DNA of 64,000 nt, from positions 24,230,409-24,294,408 of the forward strand of contig NC_060065.1 in the NCBI RefSeq assembly GCF_020283565.1, read 5' to 3'. Numbering within the stretch: position 1 is the stretch's first letter; every line of letters starts with the position of its first letter. Positions 15,671-28,099 of this stretch are shown one piece after another. The notes under the pieces were generated by a model that made no database searches, was not told where the DNA came from, and was given only the letters and a program-made list of their open reading frames with translations. This DNA comes from Trifolium pratense. Lineage: Eukaryota; Streptophyta; Magnoliopsida; Fabales; Fabaceae. Both the position numbers and the translations under genes were made by a program.

Positions 15671-16488
15671 TATAGTAAGGAATGAAGAGAGTAATGTTAA
15701 AGATGTTGATTTAAAATTTATAAAGGTAATAATGATTAGAGATGGTGTTATTATTGTAAATTATTAGGAAAATTTTCTTTGACAAATATATAGCTCACAG
15801 CTCACTTAATACAGGACGGAATGAGTAAGAGAAAGTGACATGGTGGTGAGTCTGATTACTCATCTTTATCTTTATTTTCCTATTTTCTTGTAAGCACTTT
15901 CTTTCTTGTAAGCACTTTCTTTATTATCTTTATTACGGTGGTGAGTTTGATTAGATAATTACAGTATCATTTTTTTCTTTATTTTAGTATTTTCTTTTAA
16001 GCACTTTTATTTTAGCCCACAAATTTTAAGAGATGCTTAAATTTTCAGTTGAGATACTCTATTTGTCGGCAATTTCTATCATACATTGACAGTAAATTAC
16101 ACTCCTATGTTAAAGATATGCTTAATAGTGTCCCCAAAAGGCAAAAACTACTTAACGGTCTCCGTCCTAAATTATAAGAGAAAAAAAATTAATTTCTTTG
16201 TTACAAATTATAGTTGAAAAAAATATCAACATTTCTCTTTTCCAAGAATTGTTATTCTCATAAAATTATTTTTACATACTCCTATGAAATTTATTTAGAG
16301 AAAAACACAAAAAATATATACTACAAATTGTCATGTTTTAATTTTTCTTAATACGTGTAATTTTTATTTTTCCTTTATAATTTAATACGGAAGATATGAA
16401 ATACTTTAAGGAAGTATTCTATCTTCTATCGAAGTGCATGATGAATCATTATTTAAGAATCATCTACGGAATCTATACCACTTAACAC
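15668..16488. other. Intergenic, no gene seen
   Basis: AT-rich sequence with a local duplication around TTTCTTGTAAGCACTTTC (about 15885-15925). Nothing gene-like. Confidence 0.55.
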
Positions 16489-16641
16489 TATAATCACCAA
16501 TTATTTTTTTTGAAGAAGCTAAATTAGCCCACTCAAATTAGCGTCAGAGAGAATCGAACCTCAGACCTCAAGAGGAACACACTCTCAGGTCCCAAGTCAA
16601 TACCAATGCACCAACCCAAGTGGATATAATCACCAATTATT
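16489..16641 (-). mobile_element. SINE, minus orientation, 17-bp target duplication
   Basis: Read on the - strand, 16624-16506 has an A-box-like TTGGTGCATTGGTATTGAC, a B box GAGGTTCGATTCTC, and ends in a short A-run. Identical 17-bp flanks (TATAATCACCAATTATT) occur at 16489-16505 and 16625-16641. This is a complete, well-defined insertion of a tRNA-derived SINE. Confidence 0.85.
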
Positions 16642-17240
16642 AACTACTATGTTCTACTACAGAAGTACAAGAATTAAAAAAGAAAATAGTTTTTTTTTTT
16701 TTTTATAATTTTTTTGAAGAAGTTAAAATGAGATATATATTAACTAAAAACAGTCTCTTAGCACAAGGTGTGCCGAGATAGACTACCAGAGTTTACAAAG
16801 AGACAAAAAAGAAAATACAGTATAAAGATCAAAATCATACAAGACTCAAACATAATAAAGGACTAGACCACCAACTATGGTAGTTTAAAGACAAAGTAAC
16901 ATTCTTCGACTTCAACCACCTATATGAAAATAGCTTACCTTATCCACTAACTGGTGAGAAGTACTCGTTGAGTCTCCGAACAATATGTGATTTTTTAATT
17001 AAATTTGTCAACCTTTCTATTTTCAAAATTACTATTCAATTATTAAAAAAAAAAAGAAATAATGGTCTTATAAATGCACCTTATACTTTAAATAATGCAC
17101 CTTATACTTTAAAAAAGTCTTATAAAATGAGACAACAAATTTTTTATAAAAAGATGTTATATATTGCAACGGATGTAATATATATATATATATATAGAGG
17201 CAACAAGGATTTGCTTATTGCCTAATTAGCTTGAGAGAAT

Positions 17241-19932
17241 ATGGAGACAGAAAGCCAGCTCCAAGTTTCATCAAACTCAGGACAACCCAAAGAAGGAACC
17301 TCTTTTTTCAAAGCTTGTTTCAATGGTATCAACACTTTGGCAGGTCTCACATTTTCTCATTCCAAACTGTTTTATTAAAAGTTAGTCACAAATCACATGC
17401 ATCATCACCCACTATATCATCTTTAGCAAAATGGAAAAAAGGAAATAACTATTTAATAAATAGTTCAGCAATGCATGTTAGTTAGTAAAACTAAAACATG
17501 TTTGGGAAAAACTTTCTTTGAATATATTTGCAGTGTCAAAAACAATGATTATTAAAATATAATTTTTTAGTGAAAAATTGCATATTTACATGCCTTTTGT
17601 TAGTTGCAATCTAATTCAAATCAATGTTTTAAAAATCGAATCGGACATCACATTCACTTGAACCAGGGCAAAACCGCTGTTGAACCGCTCAAATAACTAG
17701 TTGAATCATCTAGTTTGATTGAGCTTTTAAACCATTTCAAAGGAAATGACTTCTAAAACATATACTCCCACTTTTCTTCGCTAAAAAGGAGTTTTTTTTT
17801 ATTTTTTTTAATTTATACTGACTCTGATTCAGATTAGGCAGTTAAGTGGGTGGGCAGAGTTTTTTTTATCTATAAATGGTTATGTGCTTATAATATTCTG
17901 ATCAAGATATTATAATTTTTCAGGAATTGGGATGCTCTCAATGCCATATGCAGTTTCTGAAGGAGGGTGGTTGAGTTTTATGATGCTATTTATTTTTGCC
18001 ATGATATGTTGGTACACTGCTTTACTTCTAGAAAGGTGTATGAATGAACAACCATTAATCAAATCCTATGTTGATATAGGTCAGGTTGCTTTTGGTTACA
18101 AAGGAAGAGCTGTGATAGCAAGTTTTATATATTTAGAGTTATTTTTAATTGCTGTTGAGCTTCTTATATTAGAAGGTGACAATTTGGAGAAGTTGTTTCC
18201 AAATATGAGCCTTACAATTATTGGATTTAAAATTGGAAGTAAAACAGGTTTTGTGTTAATCACAGCTTTGGTAGTATTACCAACAACTTGGTTGAGAAGT
18301 TTAGGAGCTTTGGCCTACATATCTGTTGGTGGTATATTTGCTTCTGTTATTTTAATTGGTTGTGTTTTGTGGGTGGGAGAAGTTGATGGTGTTGGATTTC
18401 ATGAAAGAGGGAAATTAGTAAATTTGGAAGGATTATCTACTGCTATGAGCCTTTTTGCTTTTTGTTACTGTGCTCATGCATTATTGCCAACAATATGCAA
18501 TTCTATGAAAGATAGAAAGCAATTCTCCAAGGTAAGTTTTCTCCTAATCCCATTTTTTTTTAAGGTTAAATAAGTTTTTAATTCCTAAAAATTTATTAAA
18601 ATTTTAACATAAAAGACTAAAAGTAGTAACAAGCTTTAATTGCTGAATTGACACCTATTTTTATTATAAGAAAAAGTTATATACGTTTTTAGTCACTACA
18701 TTTTACCCTATAGTCAAGAATAGTCCATACATTTTTTTTATGATGAAATAAAAATTCTACAAATTTTAAAGTTACTACTTTAAATCCTCGTTAAAATTTT
18801 AACAGAAAAATAAATTTAATTTATCTATAAACACAAAAAAAAAAAAAATTGTAAAGAACTTTTTATAAAGAACTTTTTGTAAAGAATACTAACTAAAATT
18901 TTGTAAAGAACTTTTTATAGTATTTTAAAAACATGCCTGAAAATATTATTCATAAATTTCAAAGTTTAAGGATAATTAAGAGGTAAATGCTTGTTGTGAA
19001 ATTGTAGGCATTGAATAATTTGATACCTAAAATTCACTTAATTTTAAAATGACACGTCCTTCTCAATCATAAGCAAAATTTTACTCTATAAATTTATTGA
19101 ATAATTGATATATTTGATCTATGCAAAAATCCACTTTTTAGGTTTATCGAAAAACTAATGTATCTAGTTAATTTATATTAGTCAATTTAATCCCTAAAAC
19201 TTTCTCAAGAAAGATTGAAGATTTTAAATTTTAGGGATCATTTTGAAATTGTTATTTGCAGAGACTAAATTCTCTTTCTATAATTTTAGTGTTTAACCAT
19301 TTTTTTAATTGTCCAAATTCACCGATAGCAAAACTGGTCCTGGTCCAAGTGATAAAGCCATTTTACCTACTTTCCTGACTTTTCTTATAGAAATGATATT
19401 ATGCCTGTTGCAGGTTTTGCTGGTTTGTTTTGTTGCAAGCACAATTATCTATGGAACTGTAGCAGTTTTAGGCTACAGGATGTTTGGAGATCATTTGAAG
19501 TCTCAGATCACATTAAATCTACCAACAAATACAATAAGTACAAAAATAGCTATATATACCACAGTAATTAATCCTTTCACTAAGTATCCTATTGTAATCA
19601 CTCCAATAACCAATGCCATAGAGGAAAAATGGCATCTATGCAAGAGCAGACCAATTAGCATTCTCTTTAGAACAACCATTGTGGTCAGCAGTGTACTTGT
19701 GGCACTATTTGTTCCATTTTTTGGGTACATTATGGCGTTTATTGGTGCTTTCTTGAGTGTGGCAATCTCATTGTTGTTTCCTTGCCTTTGCTACTTAAAG
19801 ATTCACAAAGCTGCTAGGCGATTTGGGTTAGAGTTGATCATTATCATAGGAATTCTGATCATTGGTACACTTATTGGAATACATGGTACCTACATTTCAC
19901 TTGTGAAAATAGCAAAAAATATAAAGTCATGA
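17241..19932 (+). CDS. AVT1: AVT1-type vacuolar amino-acid transporter
   Basis: Three exons: 17241-17343, 17924-18531 and 19414-19932 (stop TGA). Introns of 580 and 882 bp have GT...AG borders and join in frame to give 409 aa. The family (AAAP/APC superfamily) moves amino acids across the tonoplast in exchange for protons. A short soluble N-terminus (METESQLQV, 1-30) is followed by the signature GIGMLSMPYAVSEGGW at about residues 35-50, then hydrophobic helices through to the C-terminus; ...NSMKDRKQFSK at the end of exon 2 is typical. The length and short N-terminus fit the short AVT1 members (AVT1H-J type) rather than the roughly 530-aa AVT1 founder. The start is the first Met in frame, 17 codons upstream of a conserved hydrophilic stretch. 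A possible AATAAA signal lies at 20045-20050. The gene looks intact and converges with the oxidoreductase gene. Transport direction and substrate are inferred from family. Confidence 0.92.
17622..17745. mobile_element. Truncated hAT-type end in AVT1 intron 1
   Basis: CAATGTTTTAAAAATCGAA followed by words such as TTGAACCGCTCAAA resembles the left end of the element at 10698-11639. No right end or target duplication is present, so this is a remnant within the first intron of the transporter gene. Confidence 0.55.
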
Positions 19933-21571
19933 TGAAGGTTATATATGCTTACAGTGTCTGAAAAACTATTTTGGTAACTCTATTACTGATGTACAATGGC
20001 AACTAATGAAATACATTTGTCGTTAATTTACTTTTTGTTGATGAAATAAAAGAGATAAAGGGAGTCTGCTTGTGCCATTTGATGCATATAATATCATCTT
20101 AGTTCCAATGTGACTTGCAATGTAAGCATTTTTTCTTTATTTATCATATAATAAATGGCTAGACTAAACAAATCCAAGCAAGTTGGTGTGGTATTTCAGA
20201 ACAAGTACTTGTATTATAACTCCAATTGTGTATCAAATTAAAACAGTAATATAAAACCTTTTTACATATATATCTAATTAAATCATATCAGAATACCTTG
20301 TACCAAACAACAACAAAAAAAACTCATATAATACCACTTGATTGATTCTCTCCCTATTGATTCTTCTGTTTGATTCTCCTTTCCCTATTGACCGACTCTT
20401 CGTTTTGGTTGTTTCTCTTAGTTGTTTTCATTTGGTTTATTTGGTTTTGATTTGATTTGGTTTTGTTTGGTATGTTGGTTTGGTTTGATTTGGTTCTTTT
20501 ATCTGATGATTTCTCTCTTTGGCTTCTACTCCTCTCTATGAAGGTTTCTCACTTCGGGTGCTCTCCATTGGTTATGATAATAATTGGTTTGAAAGAACAA
20601 CAAAAAAAAAAAAACAAGAAAATATATCAGTTTGTTTGGTTTTTTTTTTTTTTTCAGGGTTAATTTTGTAACAAGCTTAAAGCTTAAGTAAGCTTTAGCT
20701 TGAGGGGTAGTGTCAGAATATTAGATTTTATGGAATATTTTTTTGTTTGACAAACTCTCGATGCATCGAGAGTTTGAGGGGGAGGTGTTAGATAATAATA
20801 ATATATTGGGCTTCTATTTTTATAAGTTAGTGGTATAGTCTTTTAGGTTTTACTATATATTCTTTGTGTAATCCTTATTTTCATAAGTAAGTTATGATGA
20901 TATTCACATTACTGGAACCCTAGCCTCTTTGTCATTCCCCTATTTTTGTAATCTCTATTGTTCTTTTCATCCTTCACAGTTGTAAATACTGGACTAAATA
21001 GAGCTGAAAGAGTTCTAAGCATTTCTTGTCAATTTAAAAAATGAATGTGCTTTACAGAAAACATTACCATGCAATTAGGGTTTAGTGTTGCCACAGTCCC
21101 CAAATACATTTTAGCAAGTTCTACTTTCTATTTCCAGATAGTATCGGTAGCTACATACATGTTTCTCATCATCATCCAAAATTGCAGCTGCCAGATTTAG
21201 AGGTCCTTACTTCAACCTCGAAAAGCAGCATCTGGATCTGGTATGCTATTCTGTGATCATAGGGGAAAAGGCAGCAACAGGAATGAAGTTTGAAAGTGCT
21301 CAAGCCAGTCTCAGAGCATCACCCTAGAAGACAACTTTGTTAGCTGCACAATTTCAACAGAGAGATACTAGTTAGCAATAGCATTTCTTCCTAGAAATGC
21401 TGATGCTGGTAACTTTTGTTGAAAGAGCAACTACAACTTTGTGGTGTGATAGAATAACAAGAGCAGAAAAATAGCATTACCTCAAATATTCTGCAGTGTA
21501 ACTGGGATGCAAAATCTCTTCACTATCTACTGATTTTCGTACCTGTGAAACTATGAAGAAAACTGATTTTA
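19933..21571. other. Convergent intergenic region with copia LTR remnant
   Basis: It holds the 3' flanks of both host genes. From about 20760 a purine-rich GAGGGGGAGG is followed by TGTTAGATAATAATA and about 190 bp ending near CCTTCACA (20978). This looks like the polypurine tract and an LTR fragment of a Ty1/copia element on the + strand; no internal coding region remains. The 3' untranslated region of the oxidoreductase gene presumably lies within 21100-21571. Confidence 0.5.
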
Positions 21572-24500
21572 CTAGTACTTGACGAGTCCAGCATTATGAG
21601 CCTTGCCCAGAACAGACTTAATATCTTCATGAAATAAGTTGAATTTCTTTGCCACAGCAAAACCGGCATGCATTCCATCTACTGCGGCACTAATTATACC
21701 ACCAGCATAACCTGCTCCTTCGCCAACTGGATATAGTCCTTTTACAGAAGTGCTTTCATAAGAGTCAGCATCACGAGGAATCTGGATTGGGGAACTGGTC
21801 CTAGTCTGGAACAAAACATTGCTTAGGGAAACGAATAATAGTTGAGACGCAAAGCCACGATAATCAATAGCTTCATACAGGTCTAATTTATGACTGCAAA
21901 CTAAACCAGGAGCTGGGGAATAATACTACAGGGTGTTTTAGTGAACATGTAAACACAATGGAGTATTATTTATAATTATAATAGACCAAATTGAGAAAAG
22001 AAAAAACTTTAATTACCTCTACACCATGAAGGAGAGCCTCGTTGCAGATAAACCCTGGTAACTGAAAAGTTTCGAAGTTTTAATTTAAAACAGAAAAAAA
22101 GAAGAAATGATTAGATAAACTTTACCAGAAAATTTTATGAAAACTGAAGTAGTCTAATTTGTAGGACATAGAAACTGCAAACCTCCTTGTCAAACGTTAC
22201 AAGTGAATGCTTCAGAGCTTCAATTATGTGTGTAGGAAATAACTCATTAAGATTTGATGCTTTCACACCCAAACGATAACTTGACAGTGGAACCGATGTA
22301 CCTGGCACGAATGAGTTAAGCTATGTTCATCTACAGAGAGCCTGAGAGTAACATACAAATGGTATTATGGTAATGATCCATAATTTTACCTGACAACTTA
22401 TTCTCAAGAAAGTCTGGAACCGTCTGAACAGGCACTACAAAATTTCCTCCTCCCATCGTAGCAGCTCTTCGTTCAAACTCTCTCTAAATAATAGTAGAAA
22501 TAATAGACAAAAACAGATAACGTCAAATGTATAAAATTTAGGACTGTATATGGCCATCAAGGACAATGTTGTTGCAAATAATCTCATAAGATGCAACACT
22601 AATCCATTTCTAAATCACTTATGCCTAAATGGCCAATAAACATAATATGAACTTATATATTCTATTTGATAATTAAATAGGTAAATATCACTCTAAGTAA
22701 TGAAAGTTAGATTTTTTATTATGGAAAAACCTGAACAATGAAGTCCGCTACATTTTCACTTCACAGTTTGCTTTGGATAAATATAAAGATGAAATTGGGA
22801 ATAAAATAAAAAGACATTTATATCCAAATTTTAAATTAAAAGTCTCAGAATTGGGTATTGGGCCTAACTCAACCCAACAAAACCGCCTTGTAAGGTGAGG
22901 ATTGCCTCTTGCTTATAAACACACATTCATAGTGAAATTCTGGTACACAGTAGACAAGTGTTTTCCACGATGTTCAGACACTTGTCGTAACATTTGTCTA
23001 AGCAGTAAGAACAATAAAGCAGGGCATTAAAAACATATACCGAAAAGCATAAACAACACACCAGAATTGTTAACCCAGTTCAGCATAACAGCCTACTCTA
23101 GGGGCATACCAAGCCAGGGATATAGTCCACTAAATAGTATCAATTCAGAGCTAAACTCCCTTGTTTACAACTCCTCACTTAATCACTACCCGTGCTATAC
23201 TTTCTACCTAAGACTCACCTAGGTATGAGGCCCTCCTTAACTCCCTCTTCAATTACAGACAACGATTGGATCAACAGAACAATTCTGAATAAACTAGAAG
23301 ACAAACTTCCATGACAAATACCTAGCCAACAACTAAGTTCACAATTTGGAGTTGCTTCAAAGCTTCCTCTAAGTACACTACTCAACTCGTTACCTGCAGG
23401 TTTCTGAGTGAGGACACGTGACCATCTCATAACCCGAGTGGTTCACTTACACCAACTCTCCTAGAGAGTGGCTTAAAGACACGAAACCCTAAAAGACTAC
23501 ATCTTTGATATTCTATATTGATTCTAGTTTCGATATTTAAAACAGGGTTAGCAGCACCCTTTATATAGCAAAAGAATAGCTTGAGCTCCAAGACAGAATT
23601 AGGTCTTCAAAACCTTGTGGCAGCAACAGACATATTTTTTAATCAAATAATATATTTTCTAAAAGTTATTTTATTCCTTTAGAAAATAGAACTAGGGTTC
23701 GGCTGCCTTCAGAAACTACTTGACCACGTGCATCTTGTTGTATAAGAAACCACGAAATAATTCTTCAATCAAATCTTCGAAAGATTGCACATAAAATATA
23801 AACGCAAGCTGGCGCGCAGTCAGACTACACAGGTGTTGTTCCAATGTGTACGTACATCTGTCTCAACACTTGATGTATGCACATATGTCTCAACACTTGG
23901 CTAAAAGATGTTTTTGCAAAATGTAGCCAATATACAAAAACCCAACAATCTCCCCCTTTGGCAAATTTTGGCTAAAACAAAATTAGACCATTATTAAGAG
24001 AGATACAGTATCACCTTTCCTTCGAGTCAACATGATCACACAACTAAGAAAGAAAGTAACACATAGTAAGACTACTTCCAAGTAGTATCAGAGGCAATGC
24101 AACAGCGGAAATAAACACATCTAGCCTCATGGAACAACACAAGGGAGAAGTAAACTCCCATAGTGGATTCAAAGATAGGAGAAATAAACTCCTATTAGTT
24201 AGAGCGCATCCATTCAACATAAGATCATCAGGAAAAAATAAATTCAAGAGAAACTAGGAAAATAAATTCCTATATACAGTATATCCGAGAAAAATAAATT
24301 CTCACTCACAGTGAATAGTGGATTCATAATCAGATGCCATCACACTTGGCATGACACTTGTCATCTAACATATTCAGGCGATCAAGAGATACAATCACTC
24401 ACACTCCCCCTGAATTCATGCAGACTAAAATCATATAAAGAAAGAATAATTTTCTACTCTCCCTCAACACATGCATATAACTCACACTCCCCCTCAATAC

Positions 24501-27500
24501 GAGCATAGAAGCATAAGCACAAACTACTTACACCAGATGTAAGCACATTTGTCAACACACACACACTACTCCCCCTTTTTAGCCATAATTTTGACAAACA
24601 TCATACATATCAGAACATAGAGTAGCAGAAACAGAAATTCCAGAGTGCATATATTACAGACCATAATGCACACAGAGGTGCTAGAAACTCCAACAATATA
24701 GCATGAATATCATAAGTCATAAGGGATAAACCTATACTATCTTCATCACATCAACCACATCGTGCCCGGAGCTACTACAACCGAAGATAACACCATGGGA
24801 TACATACCTCATCATATATAAATCAGTAGTGGAGGAACCATATCATATCCACCACATCAAAAATCATAGTCAACACGCATAAAATAGACATTTTCTTCAA
24901 AATGAATGAAACAATTTCAAAGAGGACAGAATAGACATTTACATGTCAACTTTCTTCCTGTCAAGTGACATGATGCCCAAAACATCATCCTCAACATTTG
25001 GCTCATAGTTACACCCAATATGGCATGCTGGTGACAGATGTTGTACACAATGTTGGAACACTTGAGTATTATTCAGTTTCAATCTCAAGAGACATATACC
25101 AAAAGCATCTTCAACAATAGATATATTGTCATCACATAAGAACATCAAACTAGAGGTTTCAGAAACAGGTCTGAAACAGTCACATACAGTAGTAGTAATC
25201 ACCTCTGATCATCACATATTTGATCATTATCGCATCTGATCATAACACATCTGAACACATATAGTACTTCTTAGCATAATGCACATTCACACAAACAATG
25301 ATACCATGCTAGTTTTCTTTCAGTCACACTTTGAGCAACAACTTTGGTCAAGTGGAAGATCATCAGTGTCTTCATTTTCCTGACTTCAAGAGTTCTGCTA
25401 GACTCAGACACTTCTTCAACACTCCTCTCCAGATATTGATCGATAAGAGTTGGAGAGAAATTTATACACTTGCCACACACATATACCTGCATATATTCAG
25501 CATTTACAGGATCATCACAATTCTCAGCAATATTGATTATAAACTCTTTAACAAGTCTGTCATAATATTTGCCTAGATAAGAAACTGTCTTCGTTAAACC
25601 TGCAACCTTTATACCATCAACAACATCTTGACATTTAAGAATGTCCTCTTTGAGATTCTTCTCAAGCGCCAATCTCCTGTGGAACACAAACTTCCATCTT
25701 ACAAACCCATTCTTCAAATGAAAAGAAACATTATCCAGAGGAGCCGGGGAAACAAACAAAGGAATTTTCTTCCTTCCTACACTCTTCCTAGATGTGCCAC
25801 CAGATGCAGCTACATCTGTCTCCAGTTCAAACTCAGAATCACTTGTAGGATGATCTTTTCTTTTCAGACTCTTTTTCTTCTCCTCAGTAATAGATACAGT
25901 CTTACTATTTATCCTTGGTGGACCATACAAAGGTTTCTTCCCAGCAAGATCTTGTCACCTTTCATGATTTAGATTTCTTGACAAGTGTACTGACAGTTGT
26001 CACATTCTTACCAGTCCTACTTCTGATTCTTCCTGCAACATTAGCACTAGGTGTCTTCTCTAGTAACTTGTCACCAGTCACTATGTCATTCACAATGACA
26101 ACATCAGGGTCATCACCCACACTTTTGTCAACAAAAGGTACTTTATCAGCAGACAAAGACTTAATACTCTCATCAGAGTCAGAATAACCCACAACATTAT
26201 TACCAGAGTTATTGTCAGTCCTTACTACTACTGGAATTCTTTCTTGCTCAGTAGTATCCACCTGGTTAGGATTATCTTGATCGTTCTTGCCTACACCGAT
26301 ATCAGGTGCCACAAATGTATAAACATCTGGCACAACATTAGTCTCAAAAACAGTTTCCTTCATATACTCATCAATACAGTAACTATTGACCTTAGTAGAA
26401 GCGTCAACAGCAGAATTAACATTTGCAAAAGAATTTAAATCATATTTCCCTTGATTAGTATGTACCATACAATGGAGAGAGGGATACAAGACATACCTTC
26501 TTTCACTTCAACACAAACACACACCAGATGCATGCAGTAGCGGAATTGGGTTCACCCAGCCCACAGAGCACATTGACAGAGAGAAATAAATTCACACAAG
26601 AACAGATTAGATCAGGATGACTAGATTCATAGCAGAACACATCCACAAACATCATGACAAAAACTAGCACACTACTAATCAGAGCATGAGCTACAAGATC
26701 ATTTTAGACACAGTCTTCATACTCTCGTCAGATTGAGAATTCACAACACTGTGATCGGCAGAATTATTACCAGTCATCATTACTTTTGTAGTATTCTCTT
26801 TCTCAGCAGTATTCATCTGGTAAGCGATATTTGAAACATTCTGATCTATTACAGTTTCAGGTGCTACAAATGTATCCCACTTGGCACAACATCAGTCTCC
26901 AGTGCCACAGATGTGTCAACATCTGACACAACATTCGTCTTAGGGACGAGTTCCATGAGTGAATCAGCAGCAACTCACTTGTGGTCTTAGTGGAAGCACC
27001 AAAATCATAATTAACAACAACAGGGGGACACAAGAGAATCAACCATTAGTAGTTGATCAACTTTCAATACCAAAGAACAATAATGCTTTGCTCCCAAAAA
27101 TAATAACTCCTCCTTGCTAGAAACAACTGAAATGCCTATCGTAGGTGATTTGGATGACACTCCAAAGTGAAGATAATAATTCAACCATTGGACATAGGTT
27201 GAAGCAGCTCCAATGTTCATAATCTCATGAAGCTCTTTTTACTACAACAGAGCAAGAGTTCCATGCTTTCAAAGACTTGATAATATCAAGTTAGAGTAAA
27301 CAACCTCCATCCTGTTTCAGAGAAATACCACCAGATATATTGAGAAAAATAAAATCTCATTATAAAGATGTCAAAACATTACACCTGACATGTCTTCAAG
27401 ATCTCTCAGCTTCAGATTAAGGACTCCTCATTAATAACTTTTCAGAGCACTCTAGAGAATTATACATTCTCCCCTTCAATAGTTGCACATCTTGTGGTTG

Positions 27501-28068
27501 GTATACACAAGTTATTCTCCTCCAAACAGAATCTGTTTCATGGCCATAAACAAGATTCCATAAATCTGGCCATAAACAAGGATTCTCCAGATGTCAGAGA
27601 AAATGTACTTGACATTTGAGCTTGACCTCCACGTAAAGAATCTGAATGTGATACCTTTATCAAGCTTCCACAGGAAAATCAAAACAAATATCTGCACTAC
27701 CACTTACTTGGATCAGAAATAAACTCACCCAAGAAATCAACCATAAGTTTCTAGCGTAAAAATAAATCCAACAAGATTCTGCATACTGCTGGTCAGATGT
27801 ACCAACATCTGGGATGACATCAGTCCCCTTCTCAAGGAACACACCAAGAGATCCTTTATCAAAGTCACTGGAGGTTGGCTTTTAGGGTTGGAAGCAAAAA
27901 TAAATTGCTCATAACTTCCTTCAGATCTCTCTTCAACAAACTCATATATGAGTGCCTTTATGAGTGGACTTGAGATCACCCTCAAGTATCGTTGGCATCT
28001 CCAACAAGTTAGTTGAACCTCTCTAGAGGAGAACAAAGTGTTGCACACTCAAAACCACCGGGAGTTTT

Positions 28069-28099
<31 letters not shown>

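Noticed and set aside
19309..19413. Extension of AVT1 exon 3 upstream to 19309
   Set aside because: The open frame continues into the intron, but a TTGCAG acceptor at 19413 joins exactly to exon 2 in frame and gives the family sequence FSKVLL.
24939..25202. Small - strand open frame in the SIRE interior (also 27011-27220 and 27737-28048)
   Set aside because: No recognisable retroelement or host domain; they lie in the non-coding interior of the element.
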